This document shows positions 7,049 through 15,114 of a stretch of DNA of 64,000 bases, piece by piece; the stretch's first letter is position 1; each line of letters opens with the position of its first letter. The notes under the pieces were generated by a model. It saw only the letters and a list, made by a program, of their open reading frames with translations. It searched no databases and had not been told where the DNA came from. Position numbers and translations under genes: made by a program. The stretch is from JALOLG01 sp963776935 (GTDB lineage Bacteria; Actinomycetota; Acidimicrobiia; Acidimicrobiales; Ilumatobacteraceae), in contig CAVZOP010000001.1 of assembly GCA_963776935.1 (NCBI GenBank), positions 372,001-436,000 of the forward strand. Direction: 5' to 3'.

Positions 7049-8058
7049 GCGGCGGCCCAGGCCAGCAGGTCGGCTGCCGGCATGGTGTTGATGATTCGCT
7101 CGATCGGCACCGCTCGCTCGGCGGCGCGGTCGCAGCCGTGCGGCTGCCACTCGAGCTGACCGGTGGCGTGGGCGTCGGTGTCGATGCTGAACCAGCAGCC
7201 GTACTCGATCGCCAGGTCGATCAACTCGCGGGGTGGATCGAGGCGCTCGGGCCGGCAGTTGATCTCGACCGCGGTCCCGAACTGGGCGCACGCGGCGAAC
7301 ACGAAGTCGGCGTCGAACGTCGACGGTGGTCGCTTGCCGATCATCCGGCCGGTGCAGTGGCCGAGGATGTCGACGTGCGGAGAGGCGACGGCGAGCACCA
7401 TCCGCTCGGTCATCTGTTGGCGCTCCATGCGCAACTTCGAATGGACGCTGGCGACGACGACGTCGAGACGGGAGAGCATCTCGTCGGACAGGTCGAGCGT
7501 GCCATCCTCCAAGATGTCGACCTCCATCCCGGTCAGGATCCTGAAGTCGTGACCGGCCGCGGCGATGTCGGCGTTGATGCCGGCGATCTCGTCGAGCTGC
7601 GTCGACAGCCGCTGCTCGCTGAGCCCGTGGGCGATCGTCAGGCGGGCCGAGTGGTCGGTGAGCACCATGTACTCGTGGCCCAGTGCCATCGCCGTCGCAG
7701 CCATGTCCTGGATCAGTGCGCCGCCGTCGCTCCACGTCGAGTGCAGGTGGCAGTCGCCGCGCAGCGCCGCCCGGTACCGCTCACCCTCGGGTGTGATCGT
7801 CACCTGCGACTCGCCCTCGAGCTTGGTGAGGTAGGCCGGCGTCTCGCCGCGCAGTGCTTCGGTGATGACCCGCGCGGTCGAATCACCGATCCCGTCGAGA
7901 TCGGTGAGGGTCTCGTCGGCGGCCCGCGCCGCGAGCTCGTCGGCGGGCGTGGATCGGACCACGTCGAGGGCCCTCACGAACGCCTTGGCGCGGAAGCCCT
8001 TGTCGTGCATGCGGTCGAGGCAGTGAACGACGCGTAGCAACGCCTGCTCGGGGCTCAT
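7045..8058 (-). CDS. PHP domain protein with N-terminal helix-hairpin-helix region
   Basis: Residues 1-75 are helical with a DNA-polymerase-X-like HhH segment (LTDLDGIGDSTARVITEAL). Residues about 100-330 form a PHP metallophosphoesterase domain with metal motifs GDCHLHSTWSDG, VLTDHS, ILTGMEVDIL, VVASVHSK and a terminal SIDTDAHA. This is the C-terminal half arrangement of bacterial PolX (HhH plus PHP) without the polymerase palm, a layout annotated in many actinobacteria as a PHP domain-containing protein. It may hydrolyse phosphates or DNA 3' ends. The start is ATG at 8058 with a TACCCT box 6 bases upstream. Confidence 0.88.
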   Translation of the reverse strand: MSPEQALLRVVHCLDRMHDKGFRAKAFVRALDVVRSTPADELAARAADETLTDLDGIGDSTARVITEALRGETPAYLTKLEGESQVTITPEGERYRAALRGDCHLHSTWSDGGALIQDMAATAMALGHEYMVLTDHSARLTIAHGLSEQRLSTQLDEIAGINADIAAAGHDFRILTGMEVDILEDGTLDLSDEMLSRLDVVVASVHSKLRMERQQMTERMVLAVASPHVDILGHCTGRMIGKRPPSTFDADFVFAACAQFGTAVEINCRPERLDPPRELIDLAIEYGCWFSIDTDAHATGQLEWQPHGCDRAAERAVPIERIINTMPAADLLAWAAA

Positions 8059-8064
8059 CGACTC

Positions 8065-8070
8065 AGGGTA
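8065..8070 (-). promoter_or_regulatory. -10 box TACCCT of the PHP gene
   Basis: On the minus strand GGCTACCCT is followed by 6 bases and the ATG at 8058. It sits in a 59-base divergent region together with the box of the glycosyltransferase gene at 8118. Confidence 0.45.
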
Positions 8071-8104
8071 GCCACGCCGAAGGATTGGCGTGATGGCGCT
8101 TCGG

Positions 8105-8110
8105 TAGCCT
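8105..8110 (+). promoter_or_regulatory. -10 box TAGCCT of the first glycosyltransferase gene
   Basis: CTTCGGTAGCCT is followed by 7 bases and the GTG start at 8118. The 11-base core CTTCGGTAGCC recurs before ychF (30963-30973). Confidence 0.5.
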
Positions 8111-8117
8111 GCGAGCC

Positions 8118-9239
8118 GTGAACCCCCCGCACGTCGCCTTCGTGCTCGAACAGACCCTCGGCCACATCACCCACACGGACAACCTGCGCCGGCTGGTCCC
8201 GCTGTCCGACGACATCGACGCCACGTTCGTCCCCGTCGCGTACGAGGTCGACGGATGGGCGGCGCGGATCCCGGGCTACGGCAACTGGACCGTCCGCGCC
8301 GGGCTGCGGGCACGGCGCGCCGTTCGCAAGGTTCGCGCCCAACGACCGCTCGACGCGATGTTCGTCCACACCCAGGTCCCGGCGGTCCTCATGCCCGACA
8401 TCGTCAAGCGGATCCCGACGATCGTGTCGCTCGACGCAACGCCTCGCCAGTACGACGAGCTCGGCGACCACTACGGGCACACGACCAGCGGTGCTCGCGT
8501 CGAGCGTCTCAAATGGCGGGCCAACCGTGCCTGCTTCGAGCGCGCCGCGCACATCGTCACATGGGCGGCGTGGACGCGACAGGGACTCATCGACGAGTAC
8601 GGGGTCGTGGCGTCGAAGATCACGGTCGTACCGCCCGGCGTCGACGTCAGCCGGTGGAAGCGCGTCGATGCTCGACCTGACGACGCCGACAGTGGGCCGA
8701 TCCGGATCCTGTTCGTCGGCGGCGACCTCGAACGCAAGGGTGGACTGCTCCTGCTCGACGCGTTCCGGACGCTGCGCGACGACCCGTCGCTGCCGGATCT
8801 CGAACTGCACCTCGTCACCAAGACGCCGGTCGCGACCGAGAAGGGCCTCGTGGTGCACTCGTCGATGACCCCCAACAGCGCCGAGCTGGTCGACCTCTTC
8901 CACCGAGCGCACATCTTCTGCCTGCCGACGTTGGGTGACTGCCTGCCGATGGTGTTGTCGGAGGCCGGTGCCACGGGCCTGCCGCTCGTCTCGACCGATG
9001 TCGGGGCGATCTCCGAGATCGTCCGTGACGGCGAGACGGGGCTGCTGGTGCCGACCAACGACGTCGCTGCATTGCGCTCGACGCTCGCCACGCTGGTCTG
9101 CGACCGCGACCTGCGCCGTCGCCTCGGCGACCGGGCGATCGAGGTCGTTGCCGAGTCGTTCGACGCGGAGAAGAACGCGATGCGCTTGGCGGCACTGCTG
9201 CGCGACGTCGCCGCCCCGACCGCGACTGATGAGCGCTGA
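8118..9239 (+). CDS. Glycosyltransferase, GT4 family (GT-B fold)
   Basis: The 373-residue protein has the two Rossmann-like halves of GT4 retaining transferases. The C-terminal donor-binding domain includes ILFVGGDLERKGGLLLLDAF, then EAGATGLPLVSTDVGAISEI, where the family's E-x7-E is partly kept. The N-terminal half has an unusual block, HTQVPAVLMP and then YDELGDHYGHTTSG, that is shared with the protein encoded at 34710. It transfers a sugar from a nucleotide donor to a lipid- or glycan-linked acceptor, most likely in the surface-polysaccharide pathway encoded around it. The GTG start has a TAGCCT box 7 bases upstream; its stop overlaps the next gene. Confidence 0.88.
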   Translation: MNPPHVAFVLEQTLGHITHTDNLRRLVPLSDDIDATFVPVAYEVDGWAARIPGYGNWTVRAGLRARRAVRKVRAQRPLDAMFVHTQVPAVLMPDIVKRIPTIVSLDATPRQYDELGDHYGHTTSGARVERLKWRANRACFERAAHIVTWAAWTRQGLIDEYGVVASKITVVPPGVDVSRWKRVDARPDDADSGPIRILFVGGDLERKGGLLLLDAFRTLRDDPSLPDLELHLVTKTPVATEKGLVVHSSMTPNSAELVDLFHRAHIFCLPTLGDCLPMVLSEAGATGLPLVSTDVGAISEIVRDGETGLLVPTNDVAALRSTLATLVCDRDLRRRLGDRAIEVVAESFDAEKNAMRLAALLRDVAAPTATDER

Positions 9240-10326
9240 CCCGCCGATGAGCGCCGCACGCCGCCGGGTGCTGCTCACGGTCTCTGGCACGATCCCCACC
9301 GATCTCGACGGCCAGATCGGGCGCGGCGAGCGCCCGCGCCCCGACTACCTCGTGATGGCCGAGGCGTTCGACGCCGATCTCATCGACCACGTCCGGGCAC
9401 GTGACTCGGCCGGCCGCCTCGGACGGATCATCGAGCGATTCGCCGGCCCCAACGTGTTGCTCGCCTGGTCGTGCTTCCGGCAGCGACGCCGCTACGAGGT
9501 CGTGTTCACCGACGGCGAGCAGGTCGGCATCCCGTACGCCGCGATGACCCGGCTGGCCGGACGCGGCGGGACGCGGCACATCATGATCGTCCACATCCTC
9601 ACGGTGAGGAAGAAGATGGCATTGATGCGCGCGCTTCGCCTGAAAGCGCGGATCGACCGCATGGTCGTGTACTCGAGCCGCCAACGCGACCTCATCGTCG
9701 AAACCCTGTCGTACCCGTCGGACCGCATCGTCCTGTCACCATTCATGGTCGATACGACGTTCTTCGCGCCCATCGACACCCCGCCGCGGCGGCGGATGAT
9801 CTGCTCGGCCGGGCTCGAGTTCCGCGACTACCCGACGATGGTCGAGGCGGTGCGCGATCTCGACGTCGAGGTGATCCTCGCCGCCGCCAGCCCGTGGTCG
9901 AAGCGCCGCGACGTGTCGGGCGACGTGGCGATCCCGGCCAACGTGACCGTCGACCGGTTCGGCTTCGCCGACCTGCGCACGTTGTACGCGTCGGCCGAGT
10001 TCGTCGTGGTGCCGCTCGTCGACACCGACTTCCAGGCGGGGATCACGACGATCCTCGAAGCGATGGCGATGGGCAAGGCGATCATCTGCACGAGGACGCG
10101 CGGCCAGCTCGACGTCATCGTCGACGGATCGACGGGGATCTACGTCGCGCCCGGCGACGCGAGCGCGCTGCGCACGGCGATCGAGCGCCTGCTCGACGAT
10201 CACGAGCTCGCGGCCCGCCTCGGCGATGCCGCCCGGGCATGGGCGATTGCCGAGGCCGACATCGAGACCTACGCGACTCGGTTGGCGTCCGAGGTCGACG
10301 CCCTCGCCGGAACCACCCGGCGCTGA
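9229..10326 (+). CDS. Glycosyltransferase, GT4 family
   Basis: The 365-residue product is another GT-B transferase. The C-terminal half holds LVDTDFQAGITTILEAMAMGKAIICTRTRGQ, the donor-binding region with the family's conserved Glu, and the N-terminal half is divergent (VLLTVSGTIPTDL, VVFTDGEQVGIPYAAM). I start it at ATG 9229, which overlaps the stop of the previous gene by 11 bases; ATG 9247 is an alternative. The overlap implies co-translation with the upstream GT4, and both probably act on the same lipid-linked glycan. It converges with the polymerase gene across a 15-base palindrome. Confidence 0.85.
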   Translation: MSADPPMSAARRRVLLTVSGTIPTDLDGQIGRGERPRPDYLVMAEAFDADLIDHVRARDSAGRLGRIIERFAGPNVLLAWSCFRQRRRYEVVFTDGEQVGIPYAAMTRLAGRGGTRHIMIVHILTVRKKMALMRALRLKARIDRMVVYSSRQRDLIVETLSYPSDRIVLSPFMVDTTFFAPIDTPPRRRMICSAGLEFRDYPTMVEAVRDLDVEVILAAASPWSKRRDVSGDVAIPANVTVDRFGFADLRTLYASAEFVVVPLVDTDFQAGITTILEAMAMGKAIICTRTRGQLDVIVDGSTGIYVAPGDASALRTAIERLLDDHELAARLGDAARAWAIAEADIETYATRLASEVDALAGTTRR

Positions 10327-10334
10327 GTCAGCGC
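10320..10334. terminator. Short palindrome between converging genes
   Basis: GCGCTGAGTCAGCGC is a perfect 7-base inverted repeat around one central base, covering the stop codon of the GT gene and lying between two converging genes. It lacks a following T run, so it is at best a weak or protein-dependent terminator. Confidence 0.25.
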
Positions 10335-10341
10335 GTCGCAC

Positions 10342-11931
10342 TCAACTCGGGACTGCGACCTGGTCCTCGAGCTCGGTGTCGTCGCCCACGTCGCCCACGT
10401 CGTCGAGCTCGTCCGGAACGACCTCGTCGTCGGTCACTTCGGCGGGCTGCTCGAGGTTGATGAAGTCCGCGCACCAGGCCATCGCAAAGGCGAGGAAGAT
10501 CGTCGCCCGCGCGTCCCAGGCGATGTCGACGTAGGCGAACACGATGTACATGATCACGTAGCCGACGGCAGCGATCGCGAACGCCAGGTGGTTGGGATCG
10601 GTGATCCGAGCGACGGTGATCGCGCCACGCTGCACGGTCCTGGCGAACAGGTAGAGCATCGCCACGAAACCGAAGAAGCCCATCTTGATCCAGATCCACA
10701 GGATCGAGTTGTGCGGGAGGTATCGCCAGAAGACGAAGAAGCTGATGTCGGGCAGCGGGATCGGTTGGTAGAACTGCCTCCCGAAGCCCAGTCCTCGCAG
10801 CGGGTCCGTTCGGATCGTGTACCAGATGTTGTACTTCTCGAACAGGCGGTACATGTCGGAGCTGGCGTCGGCCTCACTCAGCTGGCCGGGCGCGATGACC
10901 GACTTGACCGCTTGGGCCGGAAAGCCGAGCGAACCCTGAACGCCCCAGAAGGCGGCGAGGTACAACGAACCCACGACCGTGACGATCGGTACGAACCACC
11001 AGAACGCCCGCCGGCGACGGCGGTGCAGCACCATCGAGAACATGATGATGCCGACGACCAACGCCACCACCGCAGCACGGCGTTCGGCCATCGCGTACGC
11101 AACGAGGCATGGAATGGCCAGCAGGAGCATCCCGACTCGTAGCCGTGGCGAGCACCCCTTGATGAGCAGCAGCGCCAGCACGAGCAACAACATCGCGTCG
11201 ATGTGGATAGAAGCGCCATGCTCGCCGAGGCTCTCGACCTCGGCCCGCTCGACTGCCGGGAGCCCACGGAAATAGTTGATCGCGACCACGGCGTGCACGA
11301 ACACGGCGCCCATGGCGACCAGGAACAATCGGACATACTGCTCGCGTCTCGAGAACAGCTGTGTGATGAGGAGATAGAACAACGGCACGTAGAGCAGCGG
11401 CCGCATCTCCCAGAGGGCGACATTCCGATCACCGCCAGTGCGCATCCCCTGCACGTATCCGTACAGGACGAAGAACGTGAAACCCATCAACGGGTAGAGC
11501 AGCACGGGTCGACGGAACTGGCGTCCCACCCGATCCTGGTAGTTCAGCAGCCACGCAATCGTGGTGACGACCAGGAACACCTCGAGTGGGCTCACGATCA
11601 CGGCGTCGTCGACGAAGAATATCGACTCGAGGCTGGACATGTTCTTGGCGAACGGGTACCAAACGATCGTGTTGTTGTCGCCGATCAACGTGAAGAACAT
11701 GATGATGTACAGGCCGAGCACGGGACGCGTGAGCACGGCCACAACGCCGATGATCATCAGGAGCAGCACGAGTGAGAACGGGTGTGGCGCCGATCGATGA
11801 GCCATTCCACCGATCAGCAACGTCAAGACGCCGAACGCGACGTAGACGCGGAACCACAAGTACTGTTGGCGCCGTTTCTGGGCCTCCGAGTCGCGGGACT
11901 GCCTCCACGGCTCGCTATATGCGAGCGCCAC
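10342..11931 (-). CDS. O-antigen ligase/polymerase-like membrane protein (Wzy/WaaL family)
   Basis: The protein is about 529 residues with 10-12 membrane segments, among them YVAFGVLTLLIGGMA, PVLGLYIIMFFTLIG, MLLLVLALLLIKG and IAAVGYVIMYIVFAYV. It has a large extracytoplasmic loop before the last segments that contains LRGLGFGRQF and the H-N motif FWRYLPHNSILWIW, typical of the O-antigen ligase/Wzy superfamily. It should polymerise or ligate lipid-linked repeat units outside the membrane. The C-terminus is an acidic tail (EVVPDELDD). GTG at 11931 was chosen because a small gene ends 2 bases upstream, so the frame's extension to 12063 overlaps that gene. Confidence 0.82.
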   Translation of the reverse strand: MALAYSEPWRQSRDSEAQKRRQQYLWFRVYVAFGVLTLLIGGMAHRSAPHPFSLVLLLMIIGVVAVLTRPVLGLYIIMFFTLIGDNNTIVWYPFAKNMSSLESIFFVDDAVIVSPLEVFLVVTTIAWLLNYQDRVGRQFRRPVLLYPLMGFTFFVLYGYVQGMRTGGDRNVALWEMRPLLYVPLFYLLITQLFSRREQYVRLFLVAMGAVFVHAVVAINYFRGLPAVERAEVESLGEHGASIHIDAMLLLVLALLLIKGCSPRLRVGMLLLAIPCLVAYAMAERRAAVVALVVGIIMFSMVLHRRRRRAFWWFVPIVTVVGSLYLAAFWGVQGSLGFPAQAVKSVIAPGQLSEADASSDMYRLFEKYNIWYTIRTDPLRGLGFGRQFYQPIPLPDISFFVFWRYLPHNSILWIWIKMGFFGFVAMLYLFARTVQRGAITVARITDPNHLAFAIAAVGYVIMYIVFAYVDIAWDARATIFLAFAMAWCADFINLEQPAEVTDDEVVPDELDDVGDVGDDTELEDQVAVPS

Positions 11932-11933
11932 GG

Positions 11934-12080
11934 TCAGACCATTCGCTGGCTGAGATATGCGGCCGCGACGAGGCAGCAACTGATGAAAACCGGAACTGCC
12001 CACCGCGCATCTGGGCGTCTGCGGCCAGACCACAGGCCGAAGACGAAAAGCGAAAGGAGCCACACGAGCAGAAGGTTCAT
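11934..12080 (-). CDS. Small two-helix membrane protein (48 aa)
   Basis: A complete 49-codon frame encodes a protein with two hydrophobic stretches, MNLLLVWLLSLFVFGLW and WAVPVFISCCLVAAAYL, separated by a charged turn (SGRRRPDAR). It fills the gap between the kinase-like gene (ending 12121) and the polymerase (starting 11931), with a purine-rich GAGGG 10-14 bases before its ATG. Two membrane segments with a positively charged cytoplasmic loop suggest an accessory of the polymerase or length-control proteins. I know no named family for it. Confidence 0.5.
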   Translation of the reverse strand: MNLLLVWLLSLFVFGLWSGRRRPDARWAVPVFISCCLVAAAYLSQRMV

Positions 12081-12120
12081 CGGTGCCCGACCCTCGTTGA
12101 CGCCCACACGATGCGCGACC

Positions 12121-12867
12121 TCAGATCCCGATGAAGCGTCGGACGACCCGGGGGATCGACGACTCGGACCGATTGACGATCAAACCGATCGAAGGCATAC
12201 CCGCGAGCTCATCGAGCGCGGACTTCACCTGCGCCGTCGTGGTCACGCCGTACCGCACGACGAGAGCGTAGACATCGGCGAAGCGGGCGAGCGCGATCGC
12301 ATCACTCGTCGCCAACACGGCGGGCAGATCGAAGATCAAGTGATCGAACCGTTGCTCGAGATCGTCCAGCGTGGTTGCCAGCCGTGGGTCCTTCGCGAGC
12401 GCTGGACGCCCGGCGAGCTCGACGTTTCCCGCCGGCATGAACCAGAGGTTCTCGGTGACGGTCTCGACGAGCACCTCGTCGATCGCGTGGCCGCGCAGGA
12501 CCACGTCGCTCAGCCCGAGCGTCGCCGAGTCGCCGCGGCCACCACCTGCCCACCAGTTCATGTCGACGACGCAAATCATGCGCTCGAGGTCGTGCGCCAT
12601 CACCGCGGCGAGCGAGCGGACGATATAGGAGACCCCCTCTCCGTGCAACGCCGACGTGATCGCCAAGCGTCTCGGGACCTCGTCGGGATCGGTGAGCTGG
12701 AGCCGAGTCAGCAGATACCGCAGGCTCGACGTGACGCTCGCCGGAGCGGCGTGGATCAGCTCGCCGCCGAACTCCACAATCGCCAAACCACCATCAGACC
12801 GCACACCTGTCGTGAGGTCGATCGCCGGCCGGCCACGGGATCCTCGGCGGCCTCGCCGCTTGCTCAC
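12121..12867 (-). CDS. Tyrosine-kinase/ParA-like P-loop protein with degenerate Walker A (CpsD/Wzc-like)
   Basis: The 248-residue protein has the order of BY-kinase ATPases: a Walker A position at ITSALHGEGVSYIVRSLAAV, Walker A' at MICVVDMNWW and Walker B at HLIFDLPAVL. The family Walker A is G-x-G-K-(S/T); here the Lys is Val (GEGVS), and A' has Asn where Asp is usual, so ATP binding and autophosphorylation are doubtful. There is no Tyr-rich C-terminal tail. It lies directly downstream of the Wzz-like gene, as CpsD lies next to CpsC, so a structural role in chain-length control is likely. GTG at 12867 is favoured by GGAAAGGA 6 bases upstream. Confidence 0.75.
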   Translation of the reverse strand: MSKRRGRRGSRGRPAIDLTTGVRSDGGLAIVEFGGELIHAAPASVTSSLRYLLTRLQLTDPDEVPRRLAITSALHGEGVSYIVRSLAAVMAHDLERMICVVDMNWWAGGGRGDSATLGLSDVVLRGHAIDEVLVETVTENLWFMPAGNVELAGRPALAKDPRLATTLDDLEQRFDHLIFDLPAVLATSDAIALARFADVYALVVRYGVTTTAQVKSALDELAGMPSIGLIVNRSESSIPRVVRRFIGI

Positions 12868-12921
12868 CGCACGTCCTTTCCGCATCCGGGAGCGGGGCCC
12901 GGCAACTGCCATCTCATGTGA

Positions 12922-13881
12922 TCACCGAGCGTTCGGCACGGTTGCCACGACATCGAGCCCGACTTGCGCCTCGATGTCGGCCTCACGCCGGACGGTGTGG
13001 TCGAGGGCCGTGACGACCGCGACCAGGGCGATCGACAAAAGGGTGCCAAGGACGATGTACAAGCCGACCGTCAACACCGTTCCCCGAATGGTGGGTTCGG
13101 GCGCGAACGGTCTCGTCGGCGGGTCGATGACGCGTATGCGCTGATCGATGTCCGCCCGAGTCTGCTCCGTGACGAGTTGGGCCTCGTCGTACTGATTCAG
13201 CGTCTGACCAAACTGCGTATCGGCGCGCTCGACAGCCGACGACAGTTGATCGATCGTGACCTGCTCGTCAAACGGGCGCTCACCGATCGCCGGTCCCGGG
13301 TTCTCGTTGACGTAGTCGGCGAGTGCGGCGCGCGCCGTGTCCAGCTCAGCCTGATGGCGATCGAGGCGACGCCTGAGAACGGTTTCCGCCGTCTGTGCCT
13401 GCGTCAACTCGACGTCGATCACCTCCTCGATGTAACTGTCGATGGTCGACTGCGCGAGGCGTTGCGACAGGTCGGGATCGATTGTCGTGGCCCGTACCGT
13501 CAGCAGTTCATCGCCAGCCGGATAGGTGGTAATCGCGAACCGTATGGCGTTGAGCGTGATCGCTCCCGAGTCGAGAGCATCGCTCACCCCTGCGCCAACG
13601 GCGACCTTGCGCGCGAACGCGTCGGTACCCAAGAGCGAGGAGATCTTCCGGCTCGTGAGGCTGGCGGGTGTCTCGAATGTGAACGGAGTGGTGCCGACCT
13701 CGGTCAGTTCCGACAGGAGCGACGCGTTCGATGTGGTGATCACGCCTGCCGAAGCGAACTCGGTTGGCGTCGACGACACGTTCGAGATGGCGAGGCCGAG
13801 AACGGCCACGAGAGGCACGAGGTAGAGGTACCACCGCCGGAAGAACGTCTCGAGCATCCTGACGATGATGCTGAACGTCAT
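12922..13881 (-). CDS. Polysaccharide chain-length determinant-like protein (Wzz/CpsC family)
   Basis: The 319-residue membrane protein has the polysaccharide co-polymerase topology: a first transmembrane helix at about residues 17-36 (WYLYLVPLVAVLGLAIS), a long extracytoplasmic helical domain (DVELTQAQTAETVLRRRLDRHQ region, coiled-coil prone), the Pro-rich motif DPPTRPFAPEPT before the second helix, and that second helix at about 268-290 (LTVGLYIVLGTLLSIALVA). The cytoplasmic tail is short, and the kinase domain is a separate protein encoded 54 bases downstream. It likely sets the length of the surface polymer together with that protein and the polymerase. Confidence 0.85.
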   Translation of the reverse strand: MTFSIIVRMLETFFRRWYLYLVPLVAVLGLAISNVSSTPTEFASAGVITTSNASLLSELTEVGTTPFTFETPASLTSRKISSLLGTDAFARKVAVGAGVSDALDSGAITLNAIRFAITTYPAGDELLTVRATTIDPDLSQRLAQSTIDSYIEEVIDVELTQAQTAETVLRRRLDRHQAELDTARAALADYVNENPGPAIGERPFDEQVTIDQLSSAVERADTQFGQTLNQYDEAQLVTEQTRADIDQRIRVIDPPTRPFAPEPTIRGTVLTVGLYIVLGTLLSIALVAVVTALDHTVRREADIEAQVGLDVVATVPNAR

Positions 13882-14004
13882 GCCGACACCCTGGCGCGTC
13901 GATCAGGGACACCCGGGTGCGATGGAGCGACGTGGGTGTGCTGGGTCCCACGCGCACAACGACGCATTCTTCGTCCTGGTGTTCGTGCCGCCACGCGGCG
14001 CACT

Positions 14005-15114
14005 CTATCCGGTCGACCCGCCGGGGAGTCCGCGAATTGGCTGTTCCAGCAGGTGTCCAAGCCGCGTGGCCACGAGCTGGCGCCGGGTCGCGATGCCCAC
14101 GTGAGCGAGTTCGACGGCGACGCCGGAGCGGGCGGCGAGCCGGGCGATCTCGACGATCGTTGCGATGTCGCGACCACCGAGACGGTCGTTGCCGGTGAGG
14201 TCGACGACGATCCTCACTCCCTCTTCTACCGCAATCTCGATGACCCGCCATGCGTGTTCGTCGAGCGGACATGACGGGCCAGCGAACCGCACCGTGGCGA
14301 CGTCGGCGGTGCGAACCACGACGTGCGATGCGCAACCGACCTTGCGAACAGGTCGCGTCGCCCAAAGCTGTCGCGCCAGACGTGGTGCGAAAACGATCAG
14401 ATCCCTGGCATAGCGCCGCATCAGTCGTCGTGGTTCGGTGATTGCGCGATGGACCCACTCCATGCCGGACCGCTGCGCCCAGTCAGGGGCCCGACGTTTG
14501 GCGCCCGAGACGAAGTCGAGCGTGCCGCCGACGCCGATCATGACCGGCGCGCCGACATCGGCGCCGAACCGATCGATCCACAACTCCTGCTTCGGGTTGC
14601 CGAGGGCGACGCAGCAGATGTCAGGCCGCGCCGCCTTGATCGGCACGAGCGCGGCCGGGTCCATGTCGGCCGGGTCAGCGAACATCGGCCCCGCGTCGGC
14701 GACGATCTGTGCGCCCGGATACCGTTCGCGCAACACGTCGGCCGCCGCCGCGGCGACGGTCGGCGCGGCGCCGAAGAAGTACACTCGGTAGCCGCGCTCG
14801 GCCGCCCGCTCGACCAGCGCCGGGACGAGATCGGCTCCCGTCACCCGCTCGCGGAGCGGTGTGCTGAGCCAACGCGACCCCCAAACCACCGGCATCCCGT
14901 CGGCGAGCGAGAGGTCGGTGCGACCGAGGATCCGCATCAGCCGATCGTCCTGGACGGCGTTGCAGATGAAGTCGACGTTGACGGTGGCGATCATGTGCAC
15001 CCGACCCGACGTTCGGCCGCGCTCGACCATCGCGGTGACGCGGTCGAGCGCCTCGTCCATCGTCACGTCGTCAACTGGAACGCCGAGAACGGAGGCCATG
15101 CGGTGCGTTGTCAT
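14005..15114 (-). CDS. WecG/TagA/CpsF glycosyltransferase fused to a C-terminal STAS domain
   Basis: Residues 1-245 are a GT26 WecG/TagA/CpsF enzyme: VLGVPVDDVTMDEALDR, then the active-site region HMIATVNVDFICNA, LSLADGMPVVWGSR and VALGNPKQELWI, ending near GVGGTLDFVSGAKRRAP. This family adds N-acetylmannosamine or a similar sugar to a lipid-linked primer. Residues about 275-369 form an anti-sigma-antagonist-like STAS fold (VATVRFAGPSCPLDEHAW, IVVDLTGNDRLGGRDIATIV). The fusion is unusual. The ATG at 15114 overlaps the upstream GT2 stop as ATGA; the open frame to 15192 is not needed. Confidence 0.85.
   Translation of the reverse strand: MTTHRMASVLGVPVDDVTMDEALDRVTAMVERGRTSGRVHMIATVNVDFICNAVQDDRLMRILGRTDLSLADGMPVVWGSRWLSTPLRERVTGADLVPALVERAAERGYRVYFFGAAPTVAAAAADVLRERYPGAQIVADAGPMFADPADMDPAALVPIKAARPDICCVALGNPKQELWIDRFGADVGAPVMIGVGGTLDFVSGAKRRAPDWAQRSGMEWVHRAITEPRRLMRRYARDLIVFAPRLARQLWATRPVRKVGCASHVVVRTADVATVRFAGPSCPLDEHAWRVIEIAVEEGVRIVVDLTGNDRLGGRDIATIVEIARLAARSGVAVELAHVGIATRRQLVATRLGHLLEQPIRGLPGGSTG

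Noticed and set aside
8055..9299. A 414-codon minus-strand frame opposite the first GT4 gene
   Set aside because: The composition is that of an antisense shadow, and the plus-strand GT4 is well supported.
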